Under the pieces are notes generated by a model. The model searched no databases. It was given only the letters and a program-made list of their open reading frames with translations, and was not told the DNA's origin. A stretch of DNA of 64,000 bases, from contig CM034103.1 in assembly GCA_019914945.1 (NCBI GenBank), forward strand, positions 12,462,001 to 12,526,000. The letters are read 5' to 3'. Of this stretch, positions 30,601 to 45,600 are shown one piece after another. The translations under genes and the position numbers were made by a program. Origin of the DNA: Typha latifolia. Its lineage: Eukaryota; Streptophyta; Magnoliopsida; Poales; Typhaceae. Position 1 is the first letter of the stretch, and each line of letters starts with the position of its first letter.

Positions 30601-33600
30601 GGTGGTGGAAACTCCTTCTCCCTTTCTCTTTATCCTTCTCTCTCTCTCTCGCTCCTTTTCTCCTCCTTTTCTCCTCTTGTATGGGGTTGCGACCACACGA
30701 TTGGCAAGTGTTGTGCCGTGCCACAGGCATGGCAATCCTCGATTGAGACAAGCTTGATCAGTCTTTGTAAGCTTTAAATACATAAAATATGTATAAAACC
30801 ATAAAGTTCGTATTAGGTACCACCCTTAAGCATGATTCAGTCAAGCTTCACTTAAATCAGGCCTAAAGTTACTAAATTGAGACCAACGTGAATTTGATTT
30901 AACCTAATCAGGAAGCTCCTAATTAGCTTCCGAATCTGAAGGGTTGGCATCCATGCTTACGTCATATGTTAATCAGGATTTAAGGAAAGTAACTTGATTG
31001 GTACCAAATGCTAAATTGGAGAGGTTAAGTGCAGTTATCATGTCTGGGAGAGGAAGATGGATTTTCTTTACCTTTTCCCAACATCATCCTTTACGTAAAA
31101 GATGTAAAGTAATTTTAATTGAGAGAAGTAAATAATTGATCATTTTCAGCTCCAGATGTTTTATATCTAAAGATGCAAGTTGCATTTTCAATAAAGTATG
31201 CTTGTGTAATGGATCAATCTTTTCCATGCTAAATTCTTGTAAAGTAATTAGTTGCTTATTACTGCAGAGGTTCGTGTGGCTGTGAAAAATAAGGTTCCGC
31301 TTGTGCGGTCACTAACATTGAATTGGGTAACATTTTGTATTGAGACGAGTAATAAAGCAACCATTCTTAAGTTGCATAAGGAGTATGTTCCTATCTGTAT
31401 GGAGGTCAGCAAACAATGACGGCATTTGTTTCTTAGTTTCTTGTACATTTCCCCCTAGAGAATACTGTATCTGAACATATTCTATTGTAATACAATCTCT
31501 ATGTAGTGCTTGAATGATGGTACCCCAGAAGTGCGAGATGCAGCCTTTGCTGCTTTGGCTGCTATAGCTAAGGTAGGTGCATTTAATAGTTTCCTATCCT
31601 TAGACCAGTTCACACTATATTAGAAAGATTTTTAGTTAGAAGAAAAGCCAGAATATATTGCCTTGTTGTCTTTGGTTTTCTAGATGGTTGGTATGAAGCC
31701 CTTGGAAAGATCTCTAGAGAAGCTTGATGAGGTGAGGAAAAAGAAGCTCTCAGAAATGATTGGGCTTTCTGGCAGTACTGCAGTTTCTAGTTCAACAGCA
31801 GGTTCCAACTTTGACTGCCACGAATATATGTTAGTTTTTTAAATGTTTTTTTCTCTAAAGACTTAGAGTTGCTGTCCTTTCTGTTCTCTTTTCTTCAGCT
31901 CCTATTTCGAGTTCAAGCTCAAGTATCTCTGGCCATGAGGTAAACATTAGCTTATTATTTTCAAAGATGCTGTATTTAAGATTTATAACCACCCTTTTTA
32001 ATCCAGCAATTTCACTCTAAGAAGGCCTAGTACATTGGTTGGTTGTTATAGTAAATTATTCTTTTTGAAAAAGTAATTTATACTTGGAAGGTCAATAGAA
32101 GAAGAAAGAACCTAATTGGATATTCGGTTGGAACTAATAAAGCAATGTGACTTCTTGAATTTCAATAAAATGGCATTGAGTTTTTCTTAGATTGTTCTTT
32201 TAATCCATAATGAAGCAGCTACTTTAAACTTGCACATTGTTGGTCTCTACTCATGATTTTCTTCAAGAGTAAGTTTTGAATCTTTTGATGTTATATAGTT
32301 GTTGATGAGTGGTATATTGATATTGAAGTTATTGTTAGCAACTTTGTTTGGTCAGCATCATAAACTCCAAAATGAAATCCACTGGAAGATTTGATAGATC
32401 TTATGATTAGTTGGCAAGTTAACAATCTTTTAGTAGTAATGCCAATTTTCTTACCACTGCGAATTTAAACTAGAGTGACCTTTGCCCTTGCACCTACAGA
32501 CCAGTTGGCTGGTCAAAAGATGCCTAATTGATTACCAAGTTATGCAAATGGAACCTTGGATTAACTTCTGGATATTTCTCTAGATTTGAAATGTGTAGAG
32601 ACATGGCTTTAGCTTTTAAGCCTTTGGTATCAGACCTGTAATTATCTCCATGGCATACAAATAGTGTCAAATTTATTGCTGCATCCTGTTATGGTTTCAA
32701 TAAGTGATATTTTCATAATTTGATCATCAGGTATAATAGTGTATTGGAGCCCTAGAAAGAATTAATATTCATTAAGTTAATACACCAGTTTTCACTTGTA
32801 GAATTGTGTTTATCATTTTATAGTATGTATTACTAGATTTCCTTGGGACGAGCTATTTATCCTGGCATAATGTGTTGAGCTAGGAGAGTCATGGTCCAAG
32901 CGAAAGAGGGCTTGACATATACTTTGAGACCTAATTTAGCCCAAAAGCTTAAGCTATTAGTTGAAGACTTGGAATTCATCAACCCTTTCACGCTTTTCCC
33001 CCCTTTTCCTCCAATGTGAGGCAAAACCCTCACATGTGATACCCAACACTACCCCTCTTCTTCAGTTTAAAAAAAAAAAAAACTCCCCCTCTTCACATGT
33101 GAGCCCATATCAACTACTCATGCTCAAGTTCAAATCTGCTAATCTTAACTAATTTTTTTTAGTCAATTTTTCTAACGGGTTGTATCATCAGAGAGTTTGG
33201 CTTTTCGATTCACTTACACTCTTCATGAGTCATCACGAATTCCACTCTTTTGAACCCATGCGCCAACTTCATGCACTTTTGTCCTAACATGTGGCTTTTG
33301 CTCCATCGCGTGTAATCGAGCTTGCACGTCAATCTCGTGTGTCCGAGCCCAATCCCAAGCCTTAGCTCCACCAATTGCATCACACAACGACTAAGCTATA
33401 TTACTATGACTCTACCATAAGAGCTTTTAGGTCCACCAAAGCCCACTAGAATGGCCGCACCGAACTGCTTACGAGTAGTCTAGACTCTAGGGTTATCGAA
33501 TTATTGACTCCGATACTAATTGTTGGAGAAACATGGGAGTCATAGTCCATGTAAAGAGGGCTTGACAAAAACCTTAAAACCTAAAGTTTGAGCTCTTAAG

Positions 33601-36600
33601 CTATTAGGGGAGGACCCAATATATAAACCCTTCTACTTTTCCTCCTCCTCCTCCAATGTGGAATTTAACCCTTGCATGTAATTCTCAACAGAATGATCCT
33701 TAAGAGGGAGGGGAAACCTGTACTGAGATTAGATGAAGTAGTAAGAGGAGACTTGATAGAACTTGATTCAAACAACCTTGCAGTTGAATAGATGAGTGGA
33801 AAAAAAAATGATTGACATAGCTGATCCGAAATTGTTTGAACTAAATGCTTGGTTGTTGTTGTATTAACAATTTTTTCCCCTTTTGAGTTAGATTATGATT
33901 CCAAAGGCTTGGAAAGTGCGTATTATCTTGAGGTGAAATGCATTTATGCAACATCTTAGTTTTCAATGGTTTTTATTTATTTATTGCAAATTGGCATACC
34001 TTTTGAATCTTTGATTGATATAATGCAATACCAGATTTTGTCTGCTCTTTCTTCTGATCCATTAGATACTGGAAAATTTATGTTTACTGTATATATTGCC
34101 TGCAATGGAAAGTGAGAATGCTCCTTAATTCCTATGAAGGCTAATGATACCTCATTGGTGAGAAGATCAGCAGCAAGCATGCTTAGCGGAAGGAAGCCTG
34201 TCCAGCCAATGGTTGGTATCATTATTGTTTATGATGGACATTTCTCAGATAGGAACATCTATAGTTCTTGCATTCTGCTATTTCATTGACATAAAATTAT
34301 CATCATGCAGTCACATAGCAAGAAAAGTGGATCTGCAAAACCTACTGTAGTGAAAAAGGCTGATGGTGGTGGACAAACTAAGGCCATGGGATCAGTTGAG
34401 GTTGAAGATGTTGAGGTGATGTGCTTATAGGGAACACATAAAATCGGACAATTTTAAAACTAATGAAAGTTGCTTTTGTTTTTGGTAAATAAGATACTAC
34501 TGAAAGCTAATCAATGGATATTTCATAAGTGGAACAATAATCTGTTAGTTGTCATGTCTCTCGGTTTATAGTTCACTATATTAGAATGTGTTAGTATCTC
34601 ATCTTCATTTTCTTGAATGTTCTTGCAGCCAAGAGACATGAGTCTGGAAGAAATTGAAGAACGTTTAAGTTCTGTTATTAAGACTGATACAATTTCTCAG
34701 CTAAAGAGTGGTGTTTGGAAAGAGCGTCTCGAAGGTTTCTTATTATTCTTTATCAAATCTGTTAGTTTTTGTTGATATGGAGTCTAATACCTTGGCTTAT
34801 ATTGCGGATTTCTTCTCCTATTTACAATAATTTACATATCGAGCTTTCCAGGATAAGGCAGGTATCCCCTGCATAGTTGGATAAGAAACTAATTAGTTTA
34901 TTTCTTTTTACAGCTATTGGCTTGCTGAAAGAAGAGGTTGCTAATATCACTAATCTCGATCAGTCTGCTGAGCTCTTGATTCATTTATTATGTGCTGTTC
35001 CTGGATGGACAGAGAAAAATGTCCAGGTAATTGCATCATTGCTGTAGTTACTAAATGCTAATTGCTTTACTTTGGCATGCATTGTCATTCAATTTTCAAT
35101 GAAACAGGTCCAACAACAGGTCATCGAAGTCATCACTTACATAGCATCCAATGTGAAACGGTTTCCAAAACGATGTGTTGTACTTTGCCTTCTTGGTATG
35201 CCTTGATCTATTTTTACTTTTTACTTTTTGTTGTAGTTCTTTTATCTTGATATGGATTTGTATAAATTTCTTTGATATAAGTTAATCTGCAAAATGCGGA
35301 TGTGCTTCAGTAGTTATTAGTTATTATGCAGTTGAAATTTTTATGCTTATGTTTTCTGGAAGTGATTCTACATTTGTTTCATTAAAATGAGACTGTACAA
35401 AGCTCCTTTCCTACATCTTTTTGATTTCATTTTATAATAGTGATACTATTTTGTTTTACTTTTGTATTTTCACAACTGTGAACTATATATGCCAATGGGA
35501 TGTTACGAGGCATTCTTGAGCCATACTACATTTTTCAGGTATTAGCGAGAGGGTCGCTGATATTAAAACACGTGCCCATGCAATGAAATGCCTTACTGCT
35601 TTCTCTGAAGCAGTTGGCCCCGGTTTTATTTTTGACAGAGTGAGCTGATCCTTTCCTTCATTTTCCTTTCATTTTGTTGTCTAATTTCCATGTAATCTTG
35701 CTCTATTGAGGTAATGTTTATGTCAAATGCACAAACCTTAGCTTGCAAAATGTCAATTTTTTGTGAAATAACTTTATAAACTGTTATAAGCCTATCACAA
35801 ACAAGTATGGCTGGATTGTGATCAATGATTAATTTATATGAACAGCGTGTATGCAGAATTCTTAAAAAAGTTTGGAGAAAACAAGCTATCTCAAGTGGTA
35901 ACAAAGATTTATAGGATGTAACAAAGGAGTGGATATTTATGTTTGCAGCAGTGTCAACTGCATACTTGCTCATCCTTGCATGGAACACTAAAAGTAGCAT
36001 CAAAGAAGTTCCTTATTCCAATCATTAAGAGTCAGTCTCCTGATTTAGGAGCTACACCACAACAGACAAGATAATTGTCAGGGTAATTTGAAATATGATA
36101 GTACATATAACATCTACTAGTGATTGATAGAAGGCAAATTGGAAGCTTCTGAACTGCTCTTCTATTATTTGACTCAGTAGTATGATGTTATGAACTGTGA
36201 AATATGATTGTAGCAAGACCAGCAAACAGCATCAATACATAACATTGCATTCTCCCATAGATTCAAAAAGCAAAGCGATGCACGGGTCAAGGAATGCAAA
36301 TTCCTCTGATCAATCTTGTTGGGAGGTACTGCCCAAGGAAAAGAAAAGGTGACTTCCGGAAGGCTTTCGCGCCTTGCTGTTAAGTAAGGTGGAGCAGCAA
36401 GCAGTTCCCTTTCTTTGATCGAGGCAGGAGGGATTCTGCAACTGAACAAGTTAAACATTTCACACCGTACAGATACTGCTTTAACTGCAACATCAAATCC
36501 ATAGACATAAGTTATTGTGGCAAGTAAATGATTCCAAATATAGATCTTTTTATATGTAAAGTTCCAAGTTTTGGAAGAATTAGACCATGCAGAATGTTCA

Positions 36601-39600
36601 AATAATCTGGCATGAAACTACAAGAGCTTGTGAAGGCTCTTTATAGTTTTTCTTTTGTTATTTCTGGGAGATTTGTTATTAACTGACCTCCAATCTTCGC
36701 TTTGTTCCGTTTAAATCTCTCTCTCTCTCTCTCTCTCTACATATATCTGTGCATGTCTGTGTGCATCCTTTTTAGTATCAGACAACACTAACAAGTTGTA
36801 CTTACGATGTTGTAGCTCTACAAAATCATGAGGGAGCATAAGAATCCTAAAGTCCTCAGCGAAGGTCTTCTATGGATGGTCTCTGCTGTGGAAGATTTTG
36901 GCATTTCGCATGTAAAGCTAAAGGTGCTTATAATCTATCCACTTGTGTGTTACTATTTCTCTTTTCCTTGTTCAGTGTTCATTTTTTCCATTTTAAAACT
37001 AAAAGGTAGTGTTACTTCATTGCAGGACCTGATTGATTTCTGCAAAGAAGTTGGATTGCAATCGAGTACTGCTGCAACAAGAAACTCAACCATTAAACTT
37101 ATTGGAATCCTGCATAAATTTGTTGGTCCAGGTAGCTTTCTTCGTTTTTTTCTCAACAGTGGGTACTTATGATTTGTAGAGTTTCTTAAAGTTAAACCTT
37201 CCTGCAGACATCAAAGGGTTCTTAAGTGATGTTAAACCTGCTTTGCTTAGTGCTCTTGATGCAGAGTGTGAGAAAAACCCATTTGAAGTAAAACTTCTGC
37301 TCCTCAGACGTGAATTTATTTTATGATCCTTTTGACTCATTATGTCTAACATATGTAGCTTGTTAATCGACAGGGAACTGCTGCAGCCCCTAAAAAGACA
37401 GTGAGAACATCTGAATCTGTATCTTCCGTATCGGCAGCAGGATTTGATGGTCTACCAAGGGAAGATATCAGTGCAAACATAACACCTACTCTTTTGAAAA
37501 ATTTGAGCAGCCCAGATTGGAAGGTATAAGAAATAAGTTTGATATCTTTGTCAATTATCACAATTATCCTTAGTCCTGTCTTTCCTGTATTATGCAAGTC
37601 TTGTGTGGTTATGCATATGGTAGGTTCGCTTGGAATCCATAGACTCAGTTAATAAAATACTGGAGGAAGCCCATAAACGCATCCAACCTGCTGGCACCGG
37701 TTAGTTTTGTTCACCACATTTTTCTTGGTGTGCAAAATTATTTTTGGAGATTAATGCACATCAATCTGAACCTATGTTTCCTGTTTCCTCAATTTACAAA
37801 TTATCAGGCGAGCTATTTGCAGCTCTAAGAGGTCGGCTGTATGACAGCAATAAAAACTTAGTGATGGCAACCTTGACTACCATCGGTGGTCTTGCATCTG
37901 CCATGGGTCCTCCTGTTGAGAAGTCAAGCAAGGTTATAAGATGACATCGACTTACTATTACATTCTGAATTCCTTTGTAATTTTTTTTGAAGCCGCGATG
38001 GCATAATTGCTGACACCATACTTTATAAAGGGCATTTTGGCAGATGTACTCAAATGCCTCAGTGACAATAAGAAGCACATGAGAGAATGCACTTTGAACA
38101 CTTTAGATGCATGGGTTGCTTCGGCCCAACTCGATAAAATGGTATATGCCAATAAAAATATTATTTCAAAATGGATTTTGGTTTTCATCTTTCTTACCTT
38201 TCATTTTCCTGTGTTTTTCCAGATTCCGTACATTACAGTTGCTCTCACTGATCCAAAGCTTGGTGGTGAAGGGCGAAAAGATCTTTTTGATTGGTTGTCT
38301 AAGCATCTTCTAAAGATAAATGACTTGCCTGAAGCTCTGCAACTACTGAAGCCAGCTGTATCTTCTCTTACGGTATTAATCATCTGACTGACGCATTAGT
38401 TGCCTTTTTTGGTGGATAAATCCTTCACACGATATCGTCATGTTTCTTTCTCTAGGATAAATCGGCAGAAGTTCGAAAAGCTGCTGAATCTTGTCTTGGT
38501 GAAATATTGAGGATTTGTGGCCAAGATGCTGTACGTGTTTATATTCAATCTCTCTCTCTCTCCCCCGACAAACATCCTGCTTTCTTATGGCATTGGTGGC
38601 ATGTATTAGTTGTTTACATCTATCTTTTAATGTACACTTAGGTGACCAAGAATTTGAAAGATTTGAGGGGACCTGCTCTGACTCTCATAGTCGAGCGATT
38701 GAAATTGTCCGGCATGCCTGAAGGTTCGATATTCAGATTGCTTCCTTTTGCATCTCCTTTGTCATTGTGTTTTCTATAATACTCATCTTTTCTTTGGCAA
38801 CCTACCAGAAGCTTCAGATGCATCAAAGATGATAACTTCGGGACTGCCATCTAAATCTGGCATGAAGAATGGAAAACCTGGTTTAAGTAGTATAGGTGAT
38901 CGTGGATCTAGACATGGCATCAAAGCTGTATCATCGGTTTGTGTTCTTTTTGACTTATTGATATAACTTTTCTAGAATAAGTTTGCAGCATTCTTATATT
39001 TATTTGCTTTCTTTTTTGGATAGAAAGGAGTCCCAACAAGAGCTTCAAAACTTGATGCTATTGTTTCTGTTCAAGACCTTGCTGTTCAGTCACAGGATTT
39101 ATTCAACATCAAAGACTCAAACAAGGTCATCTATTTTCAGCAACAATTTTCCATCTTTACTGTTATATGTTCTTATGCTTCCATTTTATTAATTAGGATG
39201 AGAGACAGAGACTTGTTCCGCGTAAATTCAAGTTTGAGGAGTTACGACCTGAGCAGATCCAGGAACTGGAAGTATGTATTTTGGAGAATATATCTGAAAC
39301 AAATATATTATACAAGCTTTTGGATCATTGCTTTAATGGGTGAACATGCGTGCTGCTTCTCTTTATCAGTCATAATTTGCATATCCCTTTTACCTGTGAA
39401 TTTAACTTGCTTTACCTTAAACTGTTGTCATTTTCTTTGTGCTTCTCTGAAGTGCTATGATGGTGCCTTTAGGCACAGTGGGCACTACCATTGGGAGCCA
39501 CTAAATAATCAAGATTTATCCTCTAAATTCCTGTTTGGCTGAAGATTCTATCTTTCCTGCATAGGGCAATTTCATTTTTCTACCATCCGTCTTTCATATT

Positions 39601-42600
39601 TGGCAACTACTCGTTATAATGCTTCTTATACATCAGTAGAATTTTCATAAAAGTATTAGATAATCCACTATAAGTGCCAATTGCTTCATACCATACTTGG
39701 CCTTGGAGTGTCAAATTCCATCTTACTGCTCTTGATATTGTAGTTTCTCTGAATAGGAAATTTGTGATCATCTATTTTTCAAACGATAGGGTTATGTGGA
39801 TATGCTATTCATTTTAAAATTTTAATATACCCTGTGTTGCATAGAATTCATGCTGCATATTACAATTTTTTTTTGGCACCAAGTTTTATAAAAACTTGGA
39901 TTATACCTTTAAGACCTCTGTAGTAAGGGGCCACTTCTAGAGCTTTCATTGCAGGGGTAGAGAAGGGGGTAGAATATTACCAAAGCCGGGTTGTGTTTGG
40001 GTATGATCCTACTTAACTAAAAACCCGTTTAACTTAATTTCAACGTATTTAACCCAAAACCCCATTTTTGGTCTAGGTTGGTCAGCCTCACCAAGAATTT
40101 ATGCGACTCCCATCTTCTTCCAGTTCCACCTCTTCCTTTCCTTGCAATTGATGCCTTTACTGTCACTCTTTCCCCTCCCTCTTGTATCATACTACAGCAG
40201 CCGGGCAACACAAATCCTCAACCTGGTCTAATTTTTATATAGTAAATATCAGTGCTTCTTTATTGTTCAATCTATATTTTTCCCTCTTACATCTATGTTG
40301 TGTTGTGTCTTCTACTGGCTCTATTATATTTGTATAACTGGCTACTTTTCTATATATTAAGGTAAAATTTTGTCACATTTATGAGCTGCAGTCTGTCTGT
40401 CAGATATCTTTCAAGTACCCAAGAACAAGAGTGTAGCCAAGAAGATTATGATGTTGTCAGATGGTTAATTTGATGAAACCAATACTGGATGGTGTTTAAA
40501 GACTAGTATGCTAACGAAGATTTATTTTACATGTACTTGTATTCATAGGAGGCTGATAATATTTCTAACTTAGAGACAACTTTAATTCTTATTATGTTGA
40601 TCAAAATCTAATTTTGAAGCATCTAATATAATGCAACTTCAAAAACCTCTATTGCAGTCTGATTTTATGAAGCATTTGAGAGAAGACCTTAGCAGGCGAC
40701 TTCTCAGCACAGACTTCAAGAAGCAAGTAGATGGGCTTGAGCTGTTACAGAAGGTACTGCTATTTATTTCTTGACTACTGTTATATGTTTGAAAATATGT
40801 ATGTTTATGTCCATCTAGGGAATTGATGTACATACAATATCTGTAATGGCTGGTAATGTAAGAAATGTCCTTTGGTTACTTAGGCTCTTCTGTCCAGCAC
40901 AAAGGAAGTGATTGACCTTCTTGACATACTATTAAGGTGGTTTGTCTTGCGGTTGTGTGAATCTAATACAACATGCTTGTTGAAGGTAACTACTATTCTT
41001 CTTGTTTTGCATGCGAATCCCTTCTCTTGTATGTTTCCATTTACTATTTGGCATCACAGTAACTGATCATTTATATATTTTTGGATAGGTGCTTGAGTTT
41101 CTTCCTGAACTTTTGGATGTTCTGAAAGATCAGAGTTACACTTTGACTGAAGCTGAAGCAACAATTTTCCTTCCATGCTTCGTAGAGAAGGTATTTCAAT
41201 TACTTGGTATCCAACACCTAATTGATTCCTGTCTAATTTTTTTCTTAATGTAATTAGAAAATTAGTAATTTTCAGTTTTCTTTCTTTCATGCATGAACTA
41301 AATAATAGTATGTATTCAATAGTCAGTGATTCAGTTTCTTAAATCTAACAATTTAATTTCTTTTTTTTTCCTGCTAAGCACTGGTTTGTTGCTTAATTAC
41401 AGATGACGAGATATTTCATTTGCTAACTTTACTATATTATTGGAATGTATAGTCTGGTCATAACATTGAAAAACTGAGAGAAAAAATGCGAGAGCTGATG
41501 AAGCAAATTGTTGGTGTCTATCCTGCCTCAAAGCTTCTTCCTTACGTTTTGGAAGGCTTGCGCTCAAAGAACAACCGTACTAGAATCGAATGTGTTGATT
41601 TTGTTGGATATATCATTGATCATTATGGAGCTGAGGTGCACTAACTAATTCTGTTAGTCTTGTGGTCTACTTGTTTATCTGTAAGTTGTGCTCATCTGTT
41701 TTCTCTGTTGCAGATTAGTGGACAGTTGAAATCTTTGCAGCTTGTTGCTGGGTTGGTATCAGAACGGGATGGTGAAATTAGGAAAGCTGCTCTCAATATG
41801 CTTGCTACTGCTTATAAAAATCTTGGTATGGTTTTCTTTTTTGATAAGTTTATCCATAAGTTTTTCTGCAGTTGTTCAACATCTGTGGAATGGCATGTGC
41901 TTATTCTTGATCATTTTCTTACACAGGCGAGGATGTATGGAAGTATGTTGGAAAGCTATCGGATGCACAAAGGAGTATGCTTGATGATAGGTTTAAGTGG
42001 AAGGTCAGTATTGACTATTGTGAAATGCCAGAAATTAGCAACTTTTGTTGTTTGTAGTGTCATTGTAGTTTGTTGGATTGGTGGGGATAGGAGAAGCTAG
42101 TTCTGAAGTCCATGCCTATAATGGAGCTTTGGTTATTCAGAATTTCAGATGCACATATCAGAGAAATTACTAAATGATGTCTAACTATTGTGCTGTTCCT
42201 TCTTGCAGGCTCGGGAAATGGACAAGAGAAGGGAAGGACGGCCAGGTGATGCTAGAGCAGCTTTAAGACGATCAGTTAGGGAGAATGGGTAATGATTTTC
42301 GTCCCACCTTTTGCTTGCATGTTTGTGTATTCTTCACTTGAACATAACAAATTAGACAACCAGTTAAGGAGGATGGGTAATACTTTTTGTCCCACCTTTT
42401 GTTAATTTGGTGACTTTCATTGTTTTGAAATCTGACCTCTGAAAAGAGTATGCCTGTACTTGTGGTGTTATTTTCTTTGTATGCAAATAGTTACTAGCAG
42501 AGCAGCATAAGATATTTCTGGTAGAATATGAGGATGATTTTATGTTGAAAATGCCATTTATGCCCACTATGTTTCTGGGATGAACTTTTTCCCTATAAAA

Positions 42601-45600
42601 GATTTATGAAATTAGAAGATCTCATTTCATCAAAATATGTCATACTCAATTCAAATTACGAGTTCTAATTTACTTTCTTTTTATGTATTAACAATATGTT
42701 TTTCTGAAAAATTATGACCATTAATTTTTATTATAGGTAACATGCTTTCAAGAGATTTTCTGGATGGGCTATAAATTTGCAATTAGCACTTGGCATCGTG
42801 TCTATTCTTGTGTTTTTTAAAATGTGTTAGCATCTTTTGAAATGGATTCTTTCATGAATTTTTATATTATGAGATCCATCATTTTGTGTCATGTTCTTTA
42901 TTATTAAAGTACTAATAAATTATTTCGTTGTGAATTACAGGTCAGATGCTGCTGAGCAGAGCGGAGATGTTCTTTCACGTTCCGTGTTGGTTCCAATGAT
43001 GACAAGGTATTTATAGGAAATTTTGTTGTTTCAATATCTTACAAGTTCGGAATTTTAGGAACATGATGTGTTCCTATAAATATCATGTTTCTTTCCGCTT
43101 TACAATTTTGCGGTTAACATAAAAGTTATTTAGCAGCAGGGAGAACATAGGCTATGCTGGCAGTCATTTGGAAAGGCACATGATAGCCCGGCAGCTGGAT
43201 GCAACAAATGGTCCCACAGACTGGCATGAAGCTCTCGATATCATTGCATCTGGTTCACCAGAGAAGGTTCTGTTTGTGCCAGCTTTAACTGTGAATGTCT
43301 TTCTTTATGAAGTTATGAAGCCATACTGGTTATTATGCTATCTGAAATGGAAATATGCATGTGGTTTCACTCCTTCCATGCTTGTGCTCTCCTTTTGTTC
43401 TATTATTTGTTGAGATAGTGAAGTGTTTTCTCAAACTTCATTCAAGAAGTCATATTTATATTTAGGGATAGGAAAGGGAAGGTATGTTGAAACTCTAGAG
43501 ACAGATACTGTAATTAACCAGGAAGTAAACATGAGTATTTTTGACGAGGCAGTCATAACATGACAAAGAACTGAGGCAAGACCCATTTGTCACTGTTGCA
43601 TTTCTGTATGTGGTTTTCCCTGATTAATTGGTAAATATTAAAAGGGCTGCAGCTGCTGAAGGTTTCTTTTACAGTACTTGTCTTACATAAATTTTCATCT
43701 GGTGTAGTCTGTCGAAGGCATGAAAGTTATCTGCCATGAGCTGACACAGGCCACAGGGGAACCTGAAAGCAGTCTAATTGAAGATCTTGTTAAGGAAGCA
43801 GATAAATTGGTTTCATGCCTAGCAATTATGGTAACTGATTCCCCCTTCTCAGTAATATAACTCATTTCACAACTTTCTGCTCATTTTCTTTATGGCCAAA
43901 ATTGCAGGTTCCCAAGACATTTAGTTTTAGCCTTTCTGGGGCTTCTTCAAGGTCTTGCAAGTATGTTCTGAACACACTTATGCAGGTGAATGTTTCTCCC
44001 TAATATTTCTCACTGAAAGCATGTCTTTTATATATTGTTGAACTGTAGATAGATATTTTACAACTGGATACTCTGCAGACCTTCCAGATAAAAAAACTTG
44101 CTCATGCTGTGAAGGAGACTACCCTAGACAACCTCATCACTGAATTACTACTTTGGCTTTTAGATGAAAGGGTTCCTTTGATGGATGATGGCAGCCAGCT
44201 ACTAAAAGCACTAAATGTTTTGATGCTTAAAATTCTGGTTGGTGTACAATTGTTACAACTCATTCCCTTCTGTGTTTCTGATAGTTAATCTATCCCATTT
44301 GTGCCTACTTGAGTAGGACAATGCAGAACGGACATCATCTTTTGTTGTGCTAATTAAATTATTGAAGCCCTTGGACCCTTCAAGGTGGCCAGCTCCTGTG
44401 CCTAGCGAGTCCTTTGCTACCAGGAATCAAAAGTTTTCAGATCTAGTAGTTAAATGCCTAATAAAGCTGACAAAGGTGCGTATTTGTTGCTACTCTATGT
44501 ATTGCCAGGATGTGATGCTTTTCCTAATGTGGTCTGCAATTCTTCAGGTACTGCAGAGTACAATATTTGAAGTTGATCTTGATCGTATTCTTCAAAGGAT
44601 TCATGTCTATTTGCAAGAACTAGGGATGGAAGAGATACGGAGAAGGTATCTTTTTTGTTTTTCTACTTATACTTTCTCATTCTTGAAATTCTATTGTTTG
44701 TTCCTTGGTTTTATTTCTTATCTGATCTTTCATGGAACCATGTAGAGCTGGAGCTGATGACAAGCCATTACGAATGGTAAAAACAGTTCTGCATGAACTT
44801 GTTAAGCTTCGTGGGACAGCAATTAAGGGTCACCTCTCCATGGTTCCTATAGATACAGAACCTCAACCTATCATTCTTGCATACATTGACCTAAACCTTC
44901 AGGTGAACATTTGTTTTTGTGGTGATTTGCTTGATTTTTCTCTGAAGGTGGTTATACTGATTGGCAATTTCTTCAGACACTGGCTGCTGCCAGAATGTTG
45001 ACACCATCTGGTCCCATGGGTCAAGCACACTGGGGTGATACTGCTTCAAACAATCCAACTGTAACAACTCATTCTGCAGATGCTCAACTGAAGGTGCTGA
45101 ACCCCATTCCCTCTACTTGCATTTAGTTCTTTCTTTACTTTTTCGTTGTTATCAGGTACTGTAATTCCTACATATTAATTGTTTATTTTTATTCTGTTTT
45201 ACTTGCAATTGTTGACTTTGCTTGGAACCTTTCTTTTGGGTAACATGAAACAGCAAGAGCTTGCTGCAGTATTCAAGAAAATTGGCGACAAACAGACATG
45301 CACCATTGGGCTTTATGAACTCTACAAGATCACTCAACTATATCCAAAGGTAATGAACATGGCAGTCCAAGAAGTGTCAAAACAGAAACAGGATACAGTT
45401 AGAACAGAATATTTATATGCAATTTTGGCAAATTTTAGAAAATGGGAATACAGTGAGTTACAACAATAAACCTGGAAGTATAACACTAAGATATGGTTTT
45501 TTGTGCCTTAACGATTTGTGAGGAACTAGTAGTTCGGTTTGTGAAGACTAAACTAAAAACAGGCACATCTGTGAATTGAAGCAGCTATCGTCAAAACAAA

